Assembly: GCA_024760905.1 (NCBI GenBank)
Contig: CM045735.1
Span: 24,358,249 to 24,422,248, forward strand
Origin: Plotosus lineatus
Taxonomy: Eukaryota; Chordata; Actinopteri; Siluriformes; Plotosidae
Direction of reading: 5' to 3'
DNA: 64,000 nt
The position numbers and the translations under genes are program-made. Position 1 is the first letter of the stretch. Each line of letters opens with the position of its first letter. Below the pieces are notes generated by a model, which was given only the letters and a program-made list of their open reading frames with translations, did not search any database and was not told the origin of the DNA. Below are positions 43,213 through 55,402 of this stretch, piece by piece.

Positions 43213-43617
43213 TGCTCTGAAGTACAAGTTGCACCTTCAGCCAAAGTATGAAAAAAAAAGCAACTTACAGTCCGGAAAATACAGTAGTTACTTCCACTCG
43301 CCTTCATTTGACAATTTCTGCTTGGCTTATTGACACTGCTCCGCACAATGATATGTAGGTACCTTTCTATTCTCTTTTATTTTAGTAAGTAAAATTCTAA
43401 GTCTAAGTGGAGAAATGCATCTTTATATTGTTCATCATGTTCTTCTGCTATCAGTGTTCCAGTGCTTATCTACATAATTTCTCTGTGCTTGTTTCAGTCA
43501 GCATGTTTTCAAGTGTTGCATTTTATATGATTTCAAGCTAAGTGTCTTGTATTCGAATGAAACAATCACAAGACATGCATTTGGTGTTCTCAATAGACAC
43601 AATTCGCATCTCAGCTC
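43213..43617 (-). other. pcyox1l intron, nothing distinct
   Basis: No repeat or exon that I can support between the LINE tail and the SAP-like frame. Confidence 0.45.
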
Positions 43618-43923
43618 ATGCATAGCATCATGGGATCGCGACTACCAAATGTGGCGGAAGTAAACCTTGATGTGGATGAGAACTGCACTATCGATGCATT
43701 TAATTTATGGAAAGTTCCCGACCTCCGGGCGTACTGTATACATAGGGGTCTTCCCGGTTGTTCCTGCAAGCATAATGAACTTGTTGCGCTTGCATTTACG
43801 GCGACGTTACAAAAACTGCCGATAGTTTTGTCAAAGGCTGAGGAATCTAAAAAAATCCAACGTGACTGCCAGCTTGTTGCACTTGAAGTGGATGAGGAAA
43901 TCGTGACAATTTCTGACCCCTAG
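43618..43923 (+). pseudogene. SAP-like N-terminal frame of a transposon-associated protein
   Basis: About 100 codons; the likely start is the ATG at 43630 (MGSRLPNVAEVNLDVDEN). The block LWKVPDLRAYCIHRGLPGCS with KHNELVALAFTA has the look of a SAP DNA-binding helix pair, followed by a predicted helix-rich KAEESKKIQRDCQLVALEVD. It ends at TAG, after which GLEDGWETENDALSKWPSCM continues in frame, suggesting an inactivating stop. Such SAP starts occur in fish genome repeats encoding YqaJ-like nucleases, often near THAP genes; that link is from memory. No nuclease domain is seen here. Confidence 0.45.
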
Positions 43924-44290
43924 GGACTTGAAGACGGCTGGGAGACAGAAAATGACGCCTTATCAAAGTGGCCGTCGTGTATGTACGCTAACAGCGGATT
44001 TTTTGATAATGAAGGACCAGGCACCCTGCCTAGTGCGACTTCGTAATGAATACAAAGAAGGTAAATACAAGTTTGACAGCTGCACCGAGTGATCTGACAG
44101 TTCTTGTTAGTCTATTTTACACATTAACAAAACAGTAATTTTCAAGATCTAAGATTATGTGTAATGATAATTTACATATATAATTTGGCATCGCCAATTT
44201 TTATGGTAAATTAACAGGTAAATAAAAGCTAATATAGTAGTCTATAGGGTCTATGAATTCGAATAAAGAACACTTTAATTATCAACTTAC

Positions 44291-44485
44291 TGCTTTAATC
44301 CAACGTTTGCGTCCCTCCGGATCCTTCAGCTCGGTGGAGAAGGTAAATAGCGTCAACGGCGGCAGACATGTACACGCATTAGTCCAAAATTTGGAGGTAT
44401 GTATACTGCAAACTAGCTTTTTCCAGCGCTCGAGATGATACATGCCGTTCCCACAGTTCACTACAGCACAATGCGCACCTGGCAT
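44291..44485 (-). CDS. THAP-type zinc-finger exon (transposon-derived)
   Basis: 65 codons from ATG at 44483-44485: MPGAHCAVVNCGNGMYHLER, WKKLVCSIHTSKFWTNACTC, LPPLTLFTFSTELKDPEGRK, RWIKA, then a consensus donor GTAAGTTG. The start, the Cys pair, the CxCLPP block, the TLFTFS block (normally LHRFP-like) and KRWIKAV follow the layout of fish THAP-like proteins carried by DNA transposons. The open frame and clean donor make a usable first exon, but no second exon was identified and it may be a fragment. Confidence 0.55.
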
Positions 44486-44699
44486 GTCAATAAATTAAGG
44501 CTTAAGGCAGACTTTAAGCGGCAGTTGTTCGGATGTGTTTCCATACAACAGTAAAGAGGGTACAATAAAGTTTGGTAGCAGTGACCCTTGGATCAGCTGT
44601 TGGGTCACATTCCCTGCACATGTGCAGTCATAATGCGAATTGTGTCTATTAATTTCTTTGCTTTCTGTTTTAAGCTCAACCACCCTTTTGTTTCCAGAA

Positions 44700-45010
44700 A
44701 ACATATGGTGTCTTTTAACTTTACCAGGACTACCAGCTGATAGTCCTGGCCATGGAATTTCCTACATTTTTGGAACATTTGGCAGAAGGTCCAGTTCCCA
44801 AAGATCCTCATCTCACTCACTACATGACATGTGACATCATGCATCATGAAGAAGAATCCCAATCTCACCTTGAAACTCGTGAGCAGGCCACTCAATTTTA
44901 CTTTTGGCACTATACCCGTTTTTCTGCAAGCTCATCTACTCTCACTATTGACCAATATACCCAGACTGAAAATGTCCTGGCTAATGATGTATCCGACAAT
45001 TTTTTCTAAC
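44700..45010 (+). pseudogene. Unidentified transposon-like coding frame
   Basis: An open plus-strand frame: MEFPTFLEHLAEGPVPKDPH, LTHYMTCDIMHHEEESQSHL, ETREQATQFYFWHYTRF, TIDQYTQTENVLANDV. Composition and context suggest a mobile-element protein or host-like exon, but I do not recognise the family. Confidence 0.3.
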
Positions 45011-45419
45011 TCCTCTAATCCTTCTCCTGCTTATTCACCACCTTAAACTAACTGAGCCTCTTCTTCACTGGATTATTCTTTTCTGGATTCCACAAAACAA
45101 TGATAAACCAACATCCCCTGTCGATCCCATTTTCAAGTACTGATATTTCAATCCCAGAGATTCCCGAGGAGCAGCTATGTCATGTGCCAACACTACTTCA
45201 GTTTCATAGGCCAAATGTTTCCTAATTTGCAACATTACAACATTGTATTCTCAAGATTAGATTACATACTTTGTGTCAAGGTTAACATGAGCTCACACAA
45301 TGATTAGACAATTCTAAAAGTTATAGCCTACTCATTAATTATGTACCTTAACTTCTAAGTTTAATATAAACAATTGTCAACATCACATATTATTTATTGA
45401 GATGATATAAGTGACTTTT

Positions 45420-45740
45420 CAACACTACGACTGTGTCCCGGGAAATTCTGTGGGGTGCTGAAGGAGTACAAGGTACCAAGGTCACTGTTGCAAGCCATCA
45501 AGTCCCTGTATATCCAAAGCAAGAACTGTGTTCGTGTCTCAGAGTAGAGTTGCTACTGGTTCAAATTAAAAGGTATTAGTTGAGGAAGCTCAAGCATCCG
45601 ATTAGAATACCTCCTGTTCACCTTCCTTTAGAGGCATTTCAGGCATGTCAAACTGGGAGGAGGCCCCAGGTTTGATCCAGAATTTGCTTGAGGGATTCTA
45701 CATCCAGTCTGGCCTGGAAACGCACTGAGTGTCCCTCCTA
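45420..45740 (+). pseudogene. Non-LTR reverse transcriptase fragment and 3' end
   Basis: VPREILWGVLKEYKVPRSLL, QAIKSLYIQSKNCVRV on the plus strand is the RT block before the catalytic motif in a common fish LINE. 45640-45740 then reads PPVHLPLEAFQACQTGRRPQ and related tail residues, with the catalytic region deleted between. Confidence 0.7.
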
Positions 45741-45774
45741 GACCTGTTGCATCCATTACCTGAGCTTCTATAAG

Positions 45775-46135
45775 CAATAAAATATGGACAGATGGAAGTA
45801 AGATGCCCAATCCTGTTTCAGCAGAACAACGCCCCTGCGTACAACATGAGCTACATGAGGAAATGGTTTGTTAACGTTACTTTGGAAGAATTCACGTGGC
45901 CTAAACAAAGAACTTTGATGTAACACTGACTGCACCACACACCTTCTTGCTTGACATCAGTGCTTGGCTTTATTAAAGCTCTTGTTGCCTGATGGACATA
46001 TGAACACAGAAATATTTCAAATATAGTGGAAAGTCTTCAAAGAAAGATAGAGGTTGTTATTTCAGCAAAAGCGGTACAAATCCTGGAATGGGGTGTTCAA
46101 AAAGCACGTAAAAGATATAATGGTCAGGTGAACAC
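45775..46135 (+). pseudogene. Tc1-like transposase 3' remnant
   Basis: FQQNNAPAYNMSYMRKWFVN (second-Asp block, Asp changed to Asn), EEFTWPKQRT, then MNTEIFQI and the ILEWGVQKAR-type end. Frameshifted; a third Tc1 subfamily in the window. Confidence 0.72.
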
Positions 46136-46288
46136 TCATGGCACAATCTTTTTAGTCATTCCTTAGAGCTGTGAAAAAATTTATAATACCTTGCAATTAA
46201 CTGTGAAACAGTAGGACTAAAATGTGCTGTGAATAGCTTAACCAACCACTGACTTGACAGTTATCCGATTATGAGAATATGTAAATAC

Positions 46289-46429
46289 CTGCTGACTGAG
46301 GAGAAATGATAGTAACTTGTGAACGGATAAGGTTGGCTTTTGCAAGTTTTAGAAGTCCAGAACAAACCAATTTATTCCCTCCTTCCACTGCCCATAGATT
46401 GGTTTGTGCACCAGCCAGAGAAACTGCAC
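46289..46429 (-). CDS. pcyox1l: pcyox1l penultimate exon
   Basis: 141-bp exon, phase 1 at both ends, acceptor TTTTCATAG, donor GTATTTAC. It encodes AVSLAGAQTNLWAVEGGNKL, VCSGLLKLAKANLIRSQVTI, ISPQSA. The VEGGNKLVCSGLL block is the most conserved segment of the prenylcysteine oxidase family. Confidence 0.95.
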
Positions 46430-46639
46430 CTATGAAAACAACAACAATAAAAATTTGTGTGATTTCTGTGCTAGAACATTGGGTGACAGTTTTCTGCTAC
46501 ATGTAACAGTTTACCCAATTTGAAAAAAGCAAAGAACACACACACACACTGACCCACTTTCATTTAGACTCAAAATAATTGTACAAACAGACTACCACTT
46601 ATGTATGTAAATAATAAAATTTTAATTAAATAGGCTTCT

Positions 46640-48392
46640 TATTGGCCCAGAGTCAATTAGCAAAACAAACAATGGTTCTCATATATGTGGGAACGTAGGC
46701 GCTTGTCGCAAGTGACGTATGGTGTTTGAGAAACAAAGTGCGGCCTATCTGGACTTCCGATCTTTCAAGTGAACAAGTGAAGGTTGAGTACTGAACAAAT
46801 AGGCGCCTGTCACCCAGACCACTTTTGCGAGAAAGGAAAGTAAAAATGGTCCATTTTTAATCGAAATTCGGATTTTTGCATAAACTATTAAAACAAGTAT
46901 TCAACTATCACTCGCTCACGTGAAATCAACTAAAACTCAGTAAAACTGTCCCCCCCCATTTTTCTGGCGAGTACCCTCATAAAACTAGATAAAAACAGTA
47001 GCAAACTTACTGGTTTTCGTTGCAATTATTCACCGAGTTTGGCACAAGACACACTATAATCCAGACACCAGAAAAACGGTAGTGAAGTACTCTCCCTTTT
47101 GGATACTGTTTTGATTTTAAAATGCCGTTTCAACAAATAAAATAAAGGTTATGAAGACAATCTGCTCGTAAACAATGCAGGCTAGTTGATCTGAAACGAG
47201 CACACTGATTGATCAGCTCGGGCTTGCACATGCGCAGCGCCCGTCACACGTTAACTTCCAATTTACTTTCGGGTTCCGGTTTACTGCATGCGAACCTTTC
47301 TCTTCAATAACAGTCATTAAGTTTATTTATAAGATTGTGAATACACATAATTTCTGGAAAAGGAGAGTGAAATGTGATCAGTGATGTCTAGCAGCATTAG
47401 TATAGATGTTAAATTCGATGCAAGAATTGGGCTTTGAAGATGCCGGAATGCTTGGTGTTCTTGAAGATTATTTCACCGGTGTGTGTTTCTCTCGGCATGC
47501 AAAATTTGATTATTTGATTTGTGTGTAATCTTGTCTGGACTGGACATGCTGGATCATGGGTTGTTTAGTTTTGTATGAAAATTGGTCAAGAGCTGAAAAA
47601 TACTTAAATGTTTCATTCCTTTTACAGATGAATAAACTGATGATGATGCCAGCTGTGTTGATGAAGATTTTGATGTTGATGAAGAAGAGGCATCTGTTAA
47701 TAAAAGTGTGCATGAGTGGTGTTTGGGAAGAGAATTTGATCCTTTCTGCTGAGCAGAATATACATTAAGATAATAATGATGATGGCAGAGTTGATGAAGC
47801 TTACTTGTATAAAGAGATCAGGGAGTTTTGTTATCTAGTTTTCTTATATATAGTTTTCTTAATTTGAGTGTGATTGTTTTAACCGTACAGTGGTTTCTTT
47901 CAATCAGTATCATTTGAAGGCACTTGAACCTTTATATAAGGGTCGAAAAGATACATACTGACCTTATTGGAATAAACATAAATGAAAAAAGGGTTGGTTT
48001 TTTTTGTTCATTTTAGGGGGTTACCACGGTGAATGATGGTTTAAAAAGGACCTGTCAGATTAAAATGAGGATGATTTCTCTGATCTCTTCCTAGAACTTT
48101 TCCTAGACATGTTTTCTAAAAGTTTATATGGCTGAGGTGCATAAAAATGTTTGGTTGCTAAGGACTAATGATCTTGGAAGAAGGGCAATCTTTGCGCTCA
48201 TTTTTCTCTAAAACGTCTTTTGAAATTTTTAGTTGAATGCTGACACAAGAAATGGCATAGCTCGTTCAGTTTTCAAGGTATTGTCAAACTTTTTGCTGCG
48301 TTTTGCAGCTTTGGACCTCCTCTATCTGACCGTGTAAAAAGCTAATTTTTCATTTTTGGACACAAGAGCCTATTTTCGGTGGAGTGGCTCAT
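46640..48392 (+). repeat. Family D repeat, copy 1 (gene-like, acidic coding blocks)
   Basis: Matches 61605-62875 in two blocks (47050-47440 and 47495-48060). It contains coding-like pieces: a start region SVMSSSISIDVKFDARIGL (47380-47440), and DDASCVDEDFDVDEEEASVN (about 47640-47710) followed by GRVDEAYLYKEIREFCYL. The pieces resemble exons of a mobile-element protein. 46735-46830 also carries the TCAAGTG...GAGTACTGAACAA cassette. The class is unknown to me; proximity to the SAP/THAP frames may mean one large element. LINE 48393-49056 is inserted in it. Confidence 0.45.
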
Positions 48393-49056
48393 ATATCTTC
48401 TTCTTTACCTTTCGAATGTTCCCTTCAGGGGTCGCCACAGCAAACCATCCACCTCCATCTCACCCGATCCTCTGCATCTTCTACTCTTACTCCAACTACC
48501 TTCATATTCTCCTTCACCACATCCATAAATCTTCTCTTTGGTCTTCCTCTAGGCCTTCTGCCTGGTAGTTCCAACCTCAGCATCCTACTACCATTATATT
48601 CACTATCCCTCCTCTGTACATGTCCAAACCATCTCAATCTAGCCTCTCTGACTTTGTCTCCAACATGTGCTGTCCCTCTGGTGTACTCATTCCTGATCCT
48701 ATCCATCCTCGTTACTGCCAAAGAGAACCTCAACATTTTCATCTCTGCCACCTCCAGCTCTGCCTCCTGTCTTTTCCCCAGTGCCACTGTTTCTAAACCA
48801 TACAACATTGCTGACCTCAACACCGTCTTGTACACTTTTCCTTTCATTCTTGCCGATACCCTCCTATCACACATCACACCGGACACTTTTTTCCAACCAT
48901 TCCAACCTGCCTGCAAACGCTCCTTCACCTCTTTTCCACACTCTCCATTGCTCTGGATTGTTGACCCTAAGTACTTAAAATCCTCCACCTTCTTTATCTC
49001 TGCTCCCTGTAACCTCACCGTTCCTCTTGGGTCCTTGTCGTTCACACACATTTATT
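48393..49056 (-). pseudogene. RTE-type LINE 3' part, 5'-truncated, with target duplication
   Basis: On the minus strand it is open for about 208 codons: MCVNDKDPRGTVRLQGAEIK, DFKYLGSTIQSNGECGKEVK, GKVYKTVLRSAMLYGLETVA, GHVQRRDSEYNGSRMLRLEL, RPRGRPKRRFMDVVKENMKV, RWRWMVCCGDP. It lacks the RT domain. A GTGGCTCAYAT direct repeat flanks it (48384-48394 and 49065-49077). It is one of the least damaged tails here. Confidence 0.88.
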
Positions 49057-49559
49057 CTGTATGTGTGGCTCACATATCAAGCTGGATATTAACACATGAA
49101 AATCAGCTTAACCACTGTTGTCCAAAAAACAAGTGGACTGGTTGAGCCAAGGTCATTACCATTTCTGCTTGGATTTCCATGGCTTGATCAAATCTCCTCA
49201 GGGTGACTTTGAGGCCAGAACCCTCCCAATGTTTAAACATGTCCAGACAAGACAAACTGGGACATGAGGTAATGCCAAGATGGAGGCAGGATACTGTAGT
49301 CTATTATACACGCTGATAGAAACATTTAGCGCTACATTATCTTTGTAATTTGTTCCAAATAAGCATTTATCAGAAAACTAGTACAAAAATCTGCTAAACG
49401 CTGGAAAACAAACCTAGCTGACCTGAACTAGTCATTTAGCTTATCATAATCCATTATTGGTATAATATAGTTAGGCAATGGGCCCGGAAAATTTGTTGCG
49501 TCCATAACAAAAAGACTGCAAAAGAGAACTGACCCATTGAAGTGTGCATGTCCCAAGCC

Positions 49560-50040
49560 CGGATAAATAGAGAGGGTTGTGACAGGAAGGACTACTGCTG
49601 TATCACGGTATAAGAAAAGAGGAGGAAGACATTTCCACTGAGAGGAGAATGCATGGAAATGTTTTGGTGAGACAGCAGTGGAATTAATAAGACAGTATAT
49701 AAGACCAACTATTCTGTATAGTTTGGAGACAGTAGTACTGATAAAAAGACAGGAGGTGGAGCTGGAAGTGAGATGCAAATGTTGCAATTTTCCCTCGGAG
49801 AGACAAGAATGGACAAAACTAGAAATTAATATATTAGAGAGAGCAACGGTAGGAGTGATTGTGAAGATGTGGGATGAAGGGTGTATTGGTTGAAAAATGT
49901 TGAAGATAGAATAGCCTGATAGAAGGCCAAAGAGATGATTCATGGATGTGGTGAGGAAGGACATGCAGGTGATTGGTGTGATGAAGAGGAAAGCAAAAAC
50001 AAAGTGAGATGGAGAAGGAGGGACCACTGAAGAAAAAAGA
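49560..50040 (+). pseudogene. Divergent RTE-type LINE 3' fragment
   Basis: IRPTILYSLETVVLIKRQEV, DRRPKR*FMDVVRKDMQVIG (stop as shown) parallel the end of the other LINE copies, but with much divergence. It is older than the rest. Confidence 0.7.
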
Positions 50041-50980
50041 AAGAAGTGAGAGACTACCTATATTTAAATATATATCCAATGCTATAAATGCTTATAATAA
50101 CAATTAAACATTGAAAAAATAAGAGAAGATGTAAATAAAATATAAATACAGACGCTCTCCAAACATTCGGAGATAGTCCAAGGTTGAAAGTGAAAGTGAA
50201 ATTGAAAAACAAGTAGGAATAGAAATGGAATAAAATCTACAGAAAGATAGATCATAAATATAAATATGAAATATGATTAAACATTATCTTGAGGTACACT
50301 TAATATTAGGCTCCGGCAGAGGGGGGCATGGCTGCGTACACACAGATGCGCATGACATTTTGTGTTGCTTTTTGTTTTTTTTTTGCATAATTGGCCTTCT
50401 TTTTGTGACATTTTCCTTAACTTTTACACCTATTCCATACCTGCCAACTTTTGAAACCTGAAAGTAGCTAGCCGGGGTCCAGGCCGGGGCCTGTTTGCTC
50501 TCTACAGTTGGTCAACATATCCTCTAGCATAGACTACTTGGAATATAATTATTTTTAAACATATATGTATTTGCAATATAATATATACACAGAATTGAGA
50601 AATAGGTCAACCATGGCTAAATGTTTTGTGTTGTATAAATGAAAGATGAAAAAAATACATAAATATTTCCTGTAAACCACTTTATAAATTTATGAAACAT
50701 TTTCAACTAACTGTCCCAGCCTGCTAGTTACTAATTAATGTTGAGATACCATTCAGCTGAATAACAACGACAGTGTATGAATTTATATGACAACCATCAC
50801 CAATGTATTGAGTATTTTCAAATTGAACATGAATTACTTACGTTTGGATGCAAATTTTTTAAAAAAGGAATAAAATGAAAATTCAATTTCCATACATATT
50901 AAACTGTTATTATCAACAATGCGAGCAAGTTTATCACACAATGATTTTACCAATACAGATTACTTTTATTAAGTTACATT

Positions 50981-51305
50981 TCAATAGGATTTCACGTAAT
51001 ATAAACGAAATAAATATTTAGTCATTATCTCTGAGTGTGCTTGTCTGTCGGTCATAAGTGCAATACATCTGCGAGATCCATAATTGATCAGGTTGTTGTA
51101 ATAAACACACAAGACCTTGCCGGCAACGTCAGATTTCTTTATGAAACTCGCCAAAGGTTCCAATACATTCTGAGTCTGTTTGACGATTTTCCCCTCAAAT
51201 TTCACAATTTTCTCGCCATTCCCGCTTAAACTTATTCTTAACATCCTTATCTATTTCTGACACGCAGGATTCCTCTTCTTTCATTAAAGTTCGCACCATT
51301 TTAAA
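50981..51305 (-). pseudogene. Transposon protein N-terminus with zinc-finger-like block
   Basis: Minus strand: MVRTLMKEEESCVSEIDKDV then KNKFKREWRE, a frameshift, and EKIVKFEGKIVKQTQNVLEP, SDVAGKVLCVYYNNLINYGS. The GKVLCxxCxxxINYGSRG-like block resembles the N-terminal finger of proteins in fish DNA transposons, with the second Cys replaced by Tyr. Family not assigned. Confidence 0.45.
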
Positions 51306-51413
51306 CACAACACGCTGCAAATTTGCATTGAGCCGGGTCACTTTACATTAAGCTTAAAACAACCAATCAATGAGCGGCTTACGATACGTGAGGCGCTCTA
51401 CCGAAAGTAGGTA

Positions 51414-52287
51414 CAGTCGGCCCCCTTCTTACGAAATTAATCCGTTCCAGCGCCTTTTTCGGAACCTGGAGTTTTCGTAAGTAGAGGCGCATTTTAAATG
51501 CAAAACGTGTGATTCGTTCCAAGGCTCCCAAGACTACCCCATAAACCCTTTAAAAATGATAAAAGTACACCAATTTTGTATGAAATATGTATGAAACATG
51601 TTAAAAGTAAAAGAAAATTATTTATTAAACCATTTAAACATTTTATTAACATATTTATTAATTAAACCATAATGAAACATTTTAGCATTCATTATTGAAC
51701 ATTTGTGGCGCGCCCCATGGCGCACTTTGCCAAATGTGGGCGGCGTTGCAGCTGCGTCGGAGCTTTTGAGACGGGGAGTGACTCATCCTGACTTCCGATC
51801 TGTCAAGTAGGTAAGTGCGCTTTGAATACTTGTTTAGTACTCAACATTCACCTGTTTGCTTGAGGGATGGGAGGTCCGGATGAGCCGCGTTTTGCCCACA
51901 TTCGGCAGAGAGCGCCACATTTATTAAACATTTACTGAATTAAACAACTTAAAAAACAAAAAATAAGCTGCAATGAGCAAAAAATGGTCAAAAAAAAACT
52001 CAAGAACCAACAGTACAACTCTCCTTTATGCACGTGACAAACAAGCATTATAGATACAGTACTATGGAGATTCAGCTCCCTCCTGGCCAATGGGAGGCCA
52101 GCGGGGCGGGATGTTGGGAGACAGCCAATCAGAGACAACTTGCACATTGTTTTAATGTTTGAATGGCGCGTTTGGCGCTTTTCATAAGAAGAACTTGTAC
52201 AGAGGACAAAAATTTAGGAAAATGTTTTTTTGTATACTGGATTTTTTGTATTCAGGGGTTTTCATAAAAAGGGGGCCAACTATACTT
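51414..52287. mobile_element. Family C MITE-like element, copy 3
   Basis: Left TACAGTCGGCCCCCTTCTTA with CGAAATTAATCCGTTCC, right CATAAAAAGGGGGCCAACTA. The interior has the TCAAGT...GTACTCAACATTCAC cassette and a single CCAAT/TGGGAGGCCAGCGGGGCGG block at 52075-52135. Confidence 0.65.
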
Positions 52288-52612
52288 AAAGCAAGTTCAT
52301 TTGCTTGTGCTTGAGACAAAGCACAGCTTATCCAGACTTGCGATCTTTCAAGTGAGCAAGAGTGCCGTTGAATACTTGTTTAGTACTCAGCCTTCACTAA
52401 CATTGTTAAAAACGTAATTTTTATTAATACAACCGTAACCGAGAGTGGGATAATGAAAACCATAATCATTACGGCAAAACCGGACTGGTTGGCAGGTATA
52501 CTATTCTTCCTTAATTTCCTTATTTTTTAATTCAATGAATATTTTTTATTTATTTATTTATTTTTAAACGCGATGCACTGAAGCCACATCAATTGAAGCG
52601 CGAAGCATCCCT

Positions 52613-52727
52613 GTAATAACTAAATAAAAGTAAGTTAAATCATTTTGCTGGAAAATGTACAATTATTTTAATTAACTGTAACAAGCAGACAGAATATTTT
52701 GTTAAACTTATATGGAAATATAAATGT
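52613..52727. other. Short spacer
   Basis: AT-rich sequence between two DNA elements; nothing recognised. Confidence 0.5.
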
Positions 52728-53614
52728 ACAGTGGAGCCTCGGAATCCGAAGGCTCTCGAGTCCGAACAAATCGAAATTCAAACAAAAAAATCCGTGAGTT
52801 CTTCCGTCCAAGAAATCAAACAAAAAACGGAACGGAAGTTGAACTCAAGAAGCGCGCGAGAAAAAAACGAGACCGAGAGGGAGCAAAAGTGTGTGAGTTC
52901 TGGAAGTCGTTGATACTATGTATGTTCTAGGGAAGTCCGGAAATTGTTGATACTATGTAAGGTCTGTTTGGGCTTTTACACCCAAGCCTAGTGGCTCATC
53001 AGGCCGATGCTTTATGCATCACCCTAATAAATCTGTCCTGGGGAAGTCCGGAAGTTGTTGATACTATGTATCACCCTAAAAGCTGTCCTGGGGAAGTCTG
53101 GAAGTTGTTGATACAGCACTATGTACCTATCACAAGCACTAAAGTTAAAGCTAGCGCTAAAGCACGAAAGATATCTAATCACTAACGCCATATACCACCT
53201 CCAGCGACAAATACGATTTAGAGTACCGAACAGAAAACTCACAGATCAGCTTATAGCCATAACCGCCTAAACAAAGCTGAAGAGGATGTCTGTATGTATG
53301 TGTGTAAGCTAAGCTAAAGCTAGCAGCGCTGTTAACACCTTTAACGATGAGCTCATGAGCCACTTCCATAAGGTTTTGAAAAGAAGGCAGAAATAAGGTT
53401 AGAAATGGTCTTCAAGAAAAGAGTCATTCATGCAAGCGGTAGTAAGAGGGGAAAAAAACACCTTTGGCTGATTTACCTGACGCTGTTATGGAAGGGACTC
53501 TGCTTCTTTCTTCCTCTCTGTTATGGAAGGAAATCTTCTCTCTTCCTCTCTAACATATACGTATGCCAACTGCTCACCACCATAAAGGTTAAAATTCTTA
53601 TCTTTATTGTTCTT

Positions 53615-53654
53615 ATGCTTTAACTTTTCTGAGGTTTTAATTTTAGTGTGTTAT

Positions 53655-53691
<37 letters not shown>

Positions 53692-54228
53692 AGAGTTGCG
53701 CGTTGAAATGTGCGTTGGAGAGGGGCGTGACTCTCACAAGCCTAATTTCATTTAATCATGGGCTATAAAGATTAGCAGCGCCCTTCCCGGTGCTAAAAGG
53801 TTGTCCCTATCTAGCTCTCAGCTCCATCAGTTCCTGCTTTAGTTTGATTTCAGTGTTTGTCCGCATCACTATTACAGTGACTACAATTTCCCCGTTTCAT
53901 CTATGAAAATGGTTGTGCTTTATTGATAACAGGGAAGGCACTAGTGCACGGGCACTAGAGCACTAGCAACACGGAAATCAAACTAAAGTGAGATCTAATA
54001 GAGCACAGAGCTGAGAACCAGAGAGATCACGGGGAAATGGGACAATGTTCTAGCACTGGAAATGGCGCTACTAGTCTTTATAGCCCGTGATTAATTGGAG
54101 TTAGGTATATGTGTTTAGCACTCCGGCTTGTGAGAGCCACGCTCCTCTCCAACGAGCATTTCAACGCGCAGCTGTTTTGAGAAAGTGAGACCATAACACA
54201 CTAAAATTAAAACCACAGAACAGTTAGA
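53615..54228. repeat. Fold-back, arms about 240 bp
   Basis: The left arm (GGTTTTAATTTTAGTGTGTT, (TC)n, GAGAGGGGCGTGACTCTCAC, CTGCTTTAGTTTGATTTC) is repeated in reverse on the right (GAAATCAAACTAAAGTGAG, GTGAGAGCCACGCTCCTCTC, AACACACTAAAATTAAAACC). The loop is about 100 bases around 53900. Confidence 0.75.
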
Positions 54229-54361
54229 GTCTCTCACAACACAGACCATAACAGTGTACTGTATTCAATAATTGTTTCACTTAATTTGAGGACCTATGGT
54301 ATGAGTTACGGTACCGTTAACTTCTGTTCAAAAGATGACGGAATGGATTAAGACCATTTAC

Positions 54362-55402
54362 ATTACAGACACTCCTCAACTTACGTTTTTGTTTGGTTCT
54401 GGACGGCCGAACGTAATTTGAAAAAAAAAAAAAAAAAAAAAACGTAGGTTGTTACTGTATGTTCCAGTGACGTATGACGTTCATACTGTACTATACATCC
54501 ATAAATACCATTACCGTATCTCATAAAACACCCCTAAATCAATTATTTTAAACATACCATTGTAAAATAATATCAAGTATATCAAATAATAACATTAATT
54601 TCAAATAGATCATTTTTAATCAAATTCACTCATCAAATATCAAATACAGTATCAAATATAACCTTTAACATTCTCTATGATGCAATGTTTGTTTGTAAAT
54701 GGTTCTGATGGTCGACGGATGATCACTTTACAAGAATCTGAGCCAAGTCACTTTACATGAAGCTTAAAACAGCCAATCAATGCTTACAATATGTGAGGCG
54801 CTCCACCAAAAGTAGTTCACTTGCTTGTGCTTGAGACAAAGCGCGGGTTATATGGACCTCCAGTCTTTCAAGTGAGCAAGGGCGCCGGTGAATACTTGTT
54901 TAGTACTCAGTCTGCACTGATGTGAATCACCAGCCGAGCAGAGAGTTCTCTTTCTTTTCTGGATTTGGGTTTTCATTCATATTACAACTCTCTTTACTTA
55001 ACTGAGCATGCATGGTAGATTGCGTCGATCTGAGCAGATTAATTAAGAGTTAATTCAGTCTTGGGAAAACGGAAATTCCGGCATATCCCAGAAAACTTGC
55101 ACCTATGCTAGTAGGCTTACACTTCTGACCAACCATATTTGCTTCGGGTTACAAAAGTCCGCAAGACAGTGTAAACACAAAGATCACAGAGACGACGTCT
55201 TAACACAAGGGCAACACGCAGTGAACTCGGAAGCAGCAGGGCACGTTCAGTCTGTCATTTGTAAACAATGGACGCAGCGTCATTACGTCAGCGTACTACG
55301 TAGGTACGTCTCGTACTCAAAATTTGACATTTTTTTGTGTGTGGGGGGGCATAAAATCGCAAAAATATAAAACGGATGAACGTAAGTTGGGGAGCGTTTG
55401 TA
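54362..55402. mobile_element. Element with CTCAACTTACGTTTTTG termini, copy 1
   Basis: Left ACAGACACTCCTCAACTTAC, right CGTAAGTTGGGGAGCGTTTG. A second copy starts at 60386. The interior is an AT-rich block (AATATCAAATA types) and the TCAAGTGAGCAAGGGCGCC cassette. It is nested inside 52728-55495. Confidence 0.68.

Larger units (their letters stand above)
50436..52500. mobile_element. Nested 2,065-bp DNA element (CATACCTGCCAAC termini)
   Basis: Starts CATACCTGCCAACTTTTG and ends GGTTGGCAGGTATA, an imperfect inverted repeat. CTATTC is directly duplicated at 50430-50435 and 52501-52506. The element copies at 63 and 4288 show the single CTATTC empty site. A minus-strand coding remnant lies at 50981-51305, and a family C MITE (51414-52287) is nested within. 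Confidence 0.75.
50046..52612 (+). mobile_element. CAGGG DNA element, copy 3, split by a 2-kb insertion
   Basis: 50046-50435 and 52501-52612 together match 4430-5387 (AATGCTATAAATGCTTATAATAA, TTTTTTGCATAATTGGCC, then CTATTCTTCCTTAATTTCC and the right end GAAGCATCCCTG before TA). The left end is missing. Confidence 0.75.

Noticed and set aside
42356..43234. 292-codon minus-strand frame, and similar long Ser/Pro/Leu-rich frames at 34799-35290 and 58501-59283
   Set aside because: They are antisense shadows of the conserved LINE ORF2 coding sequence.
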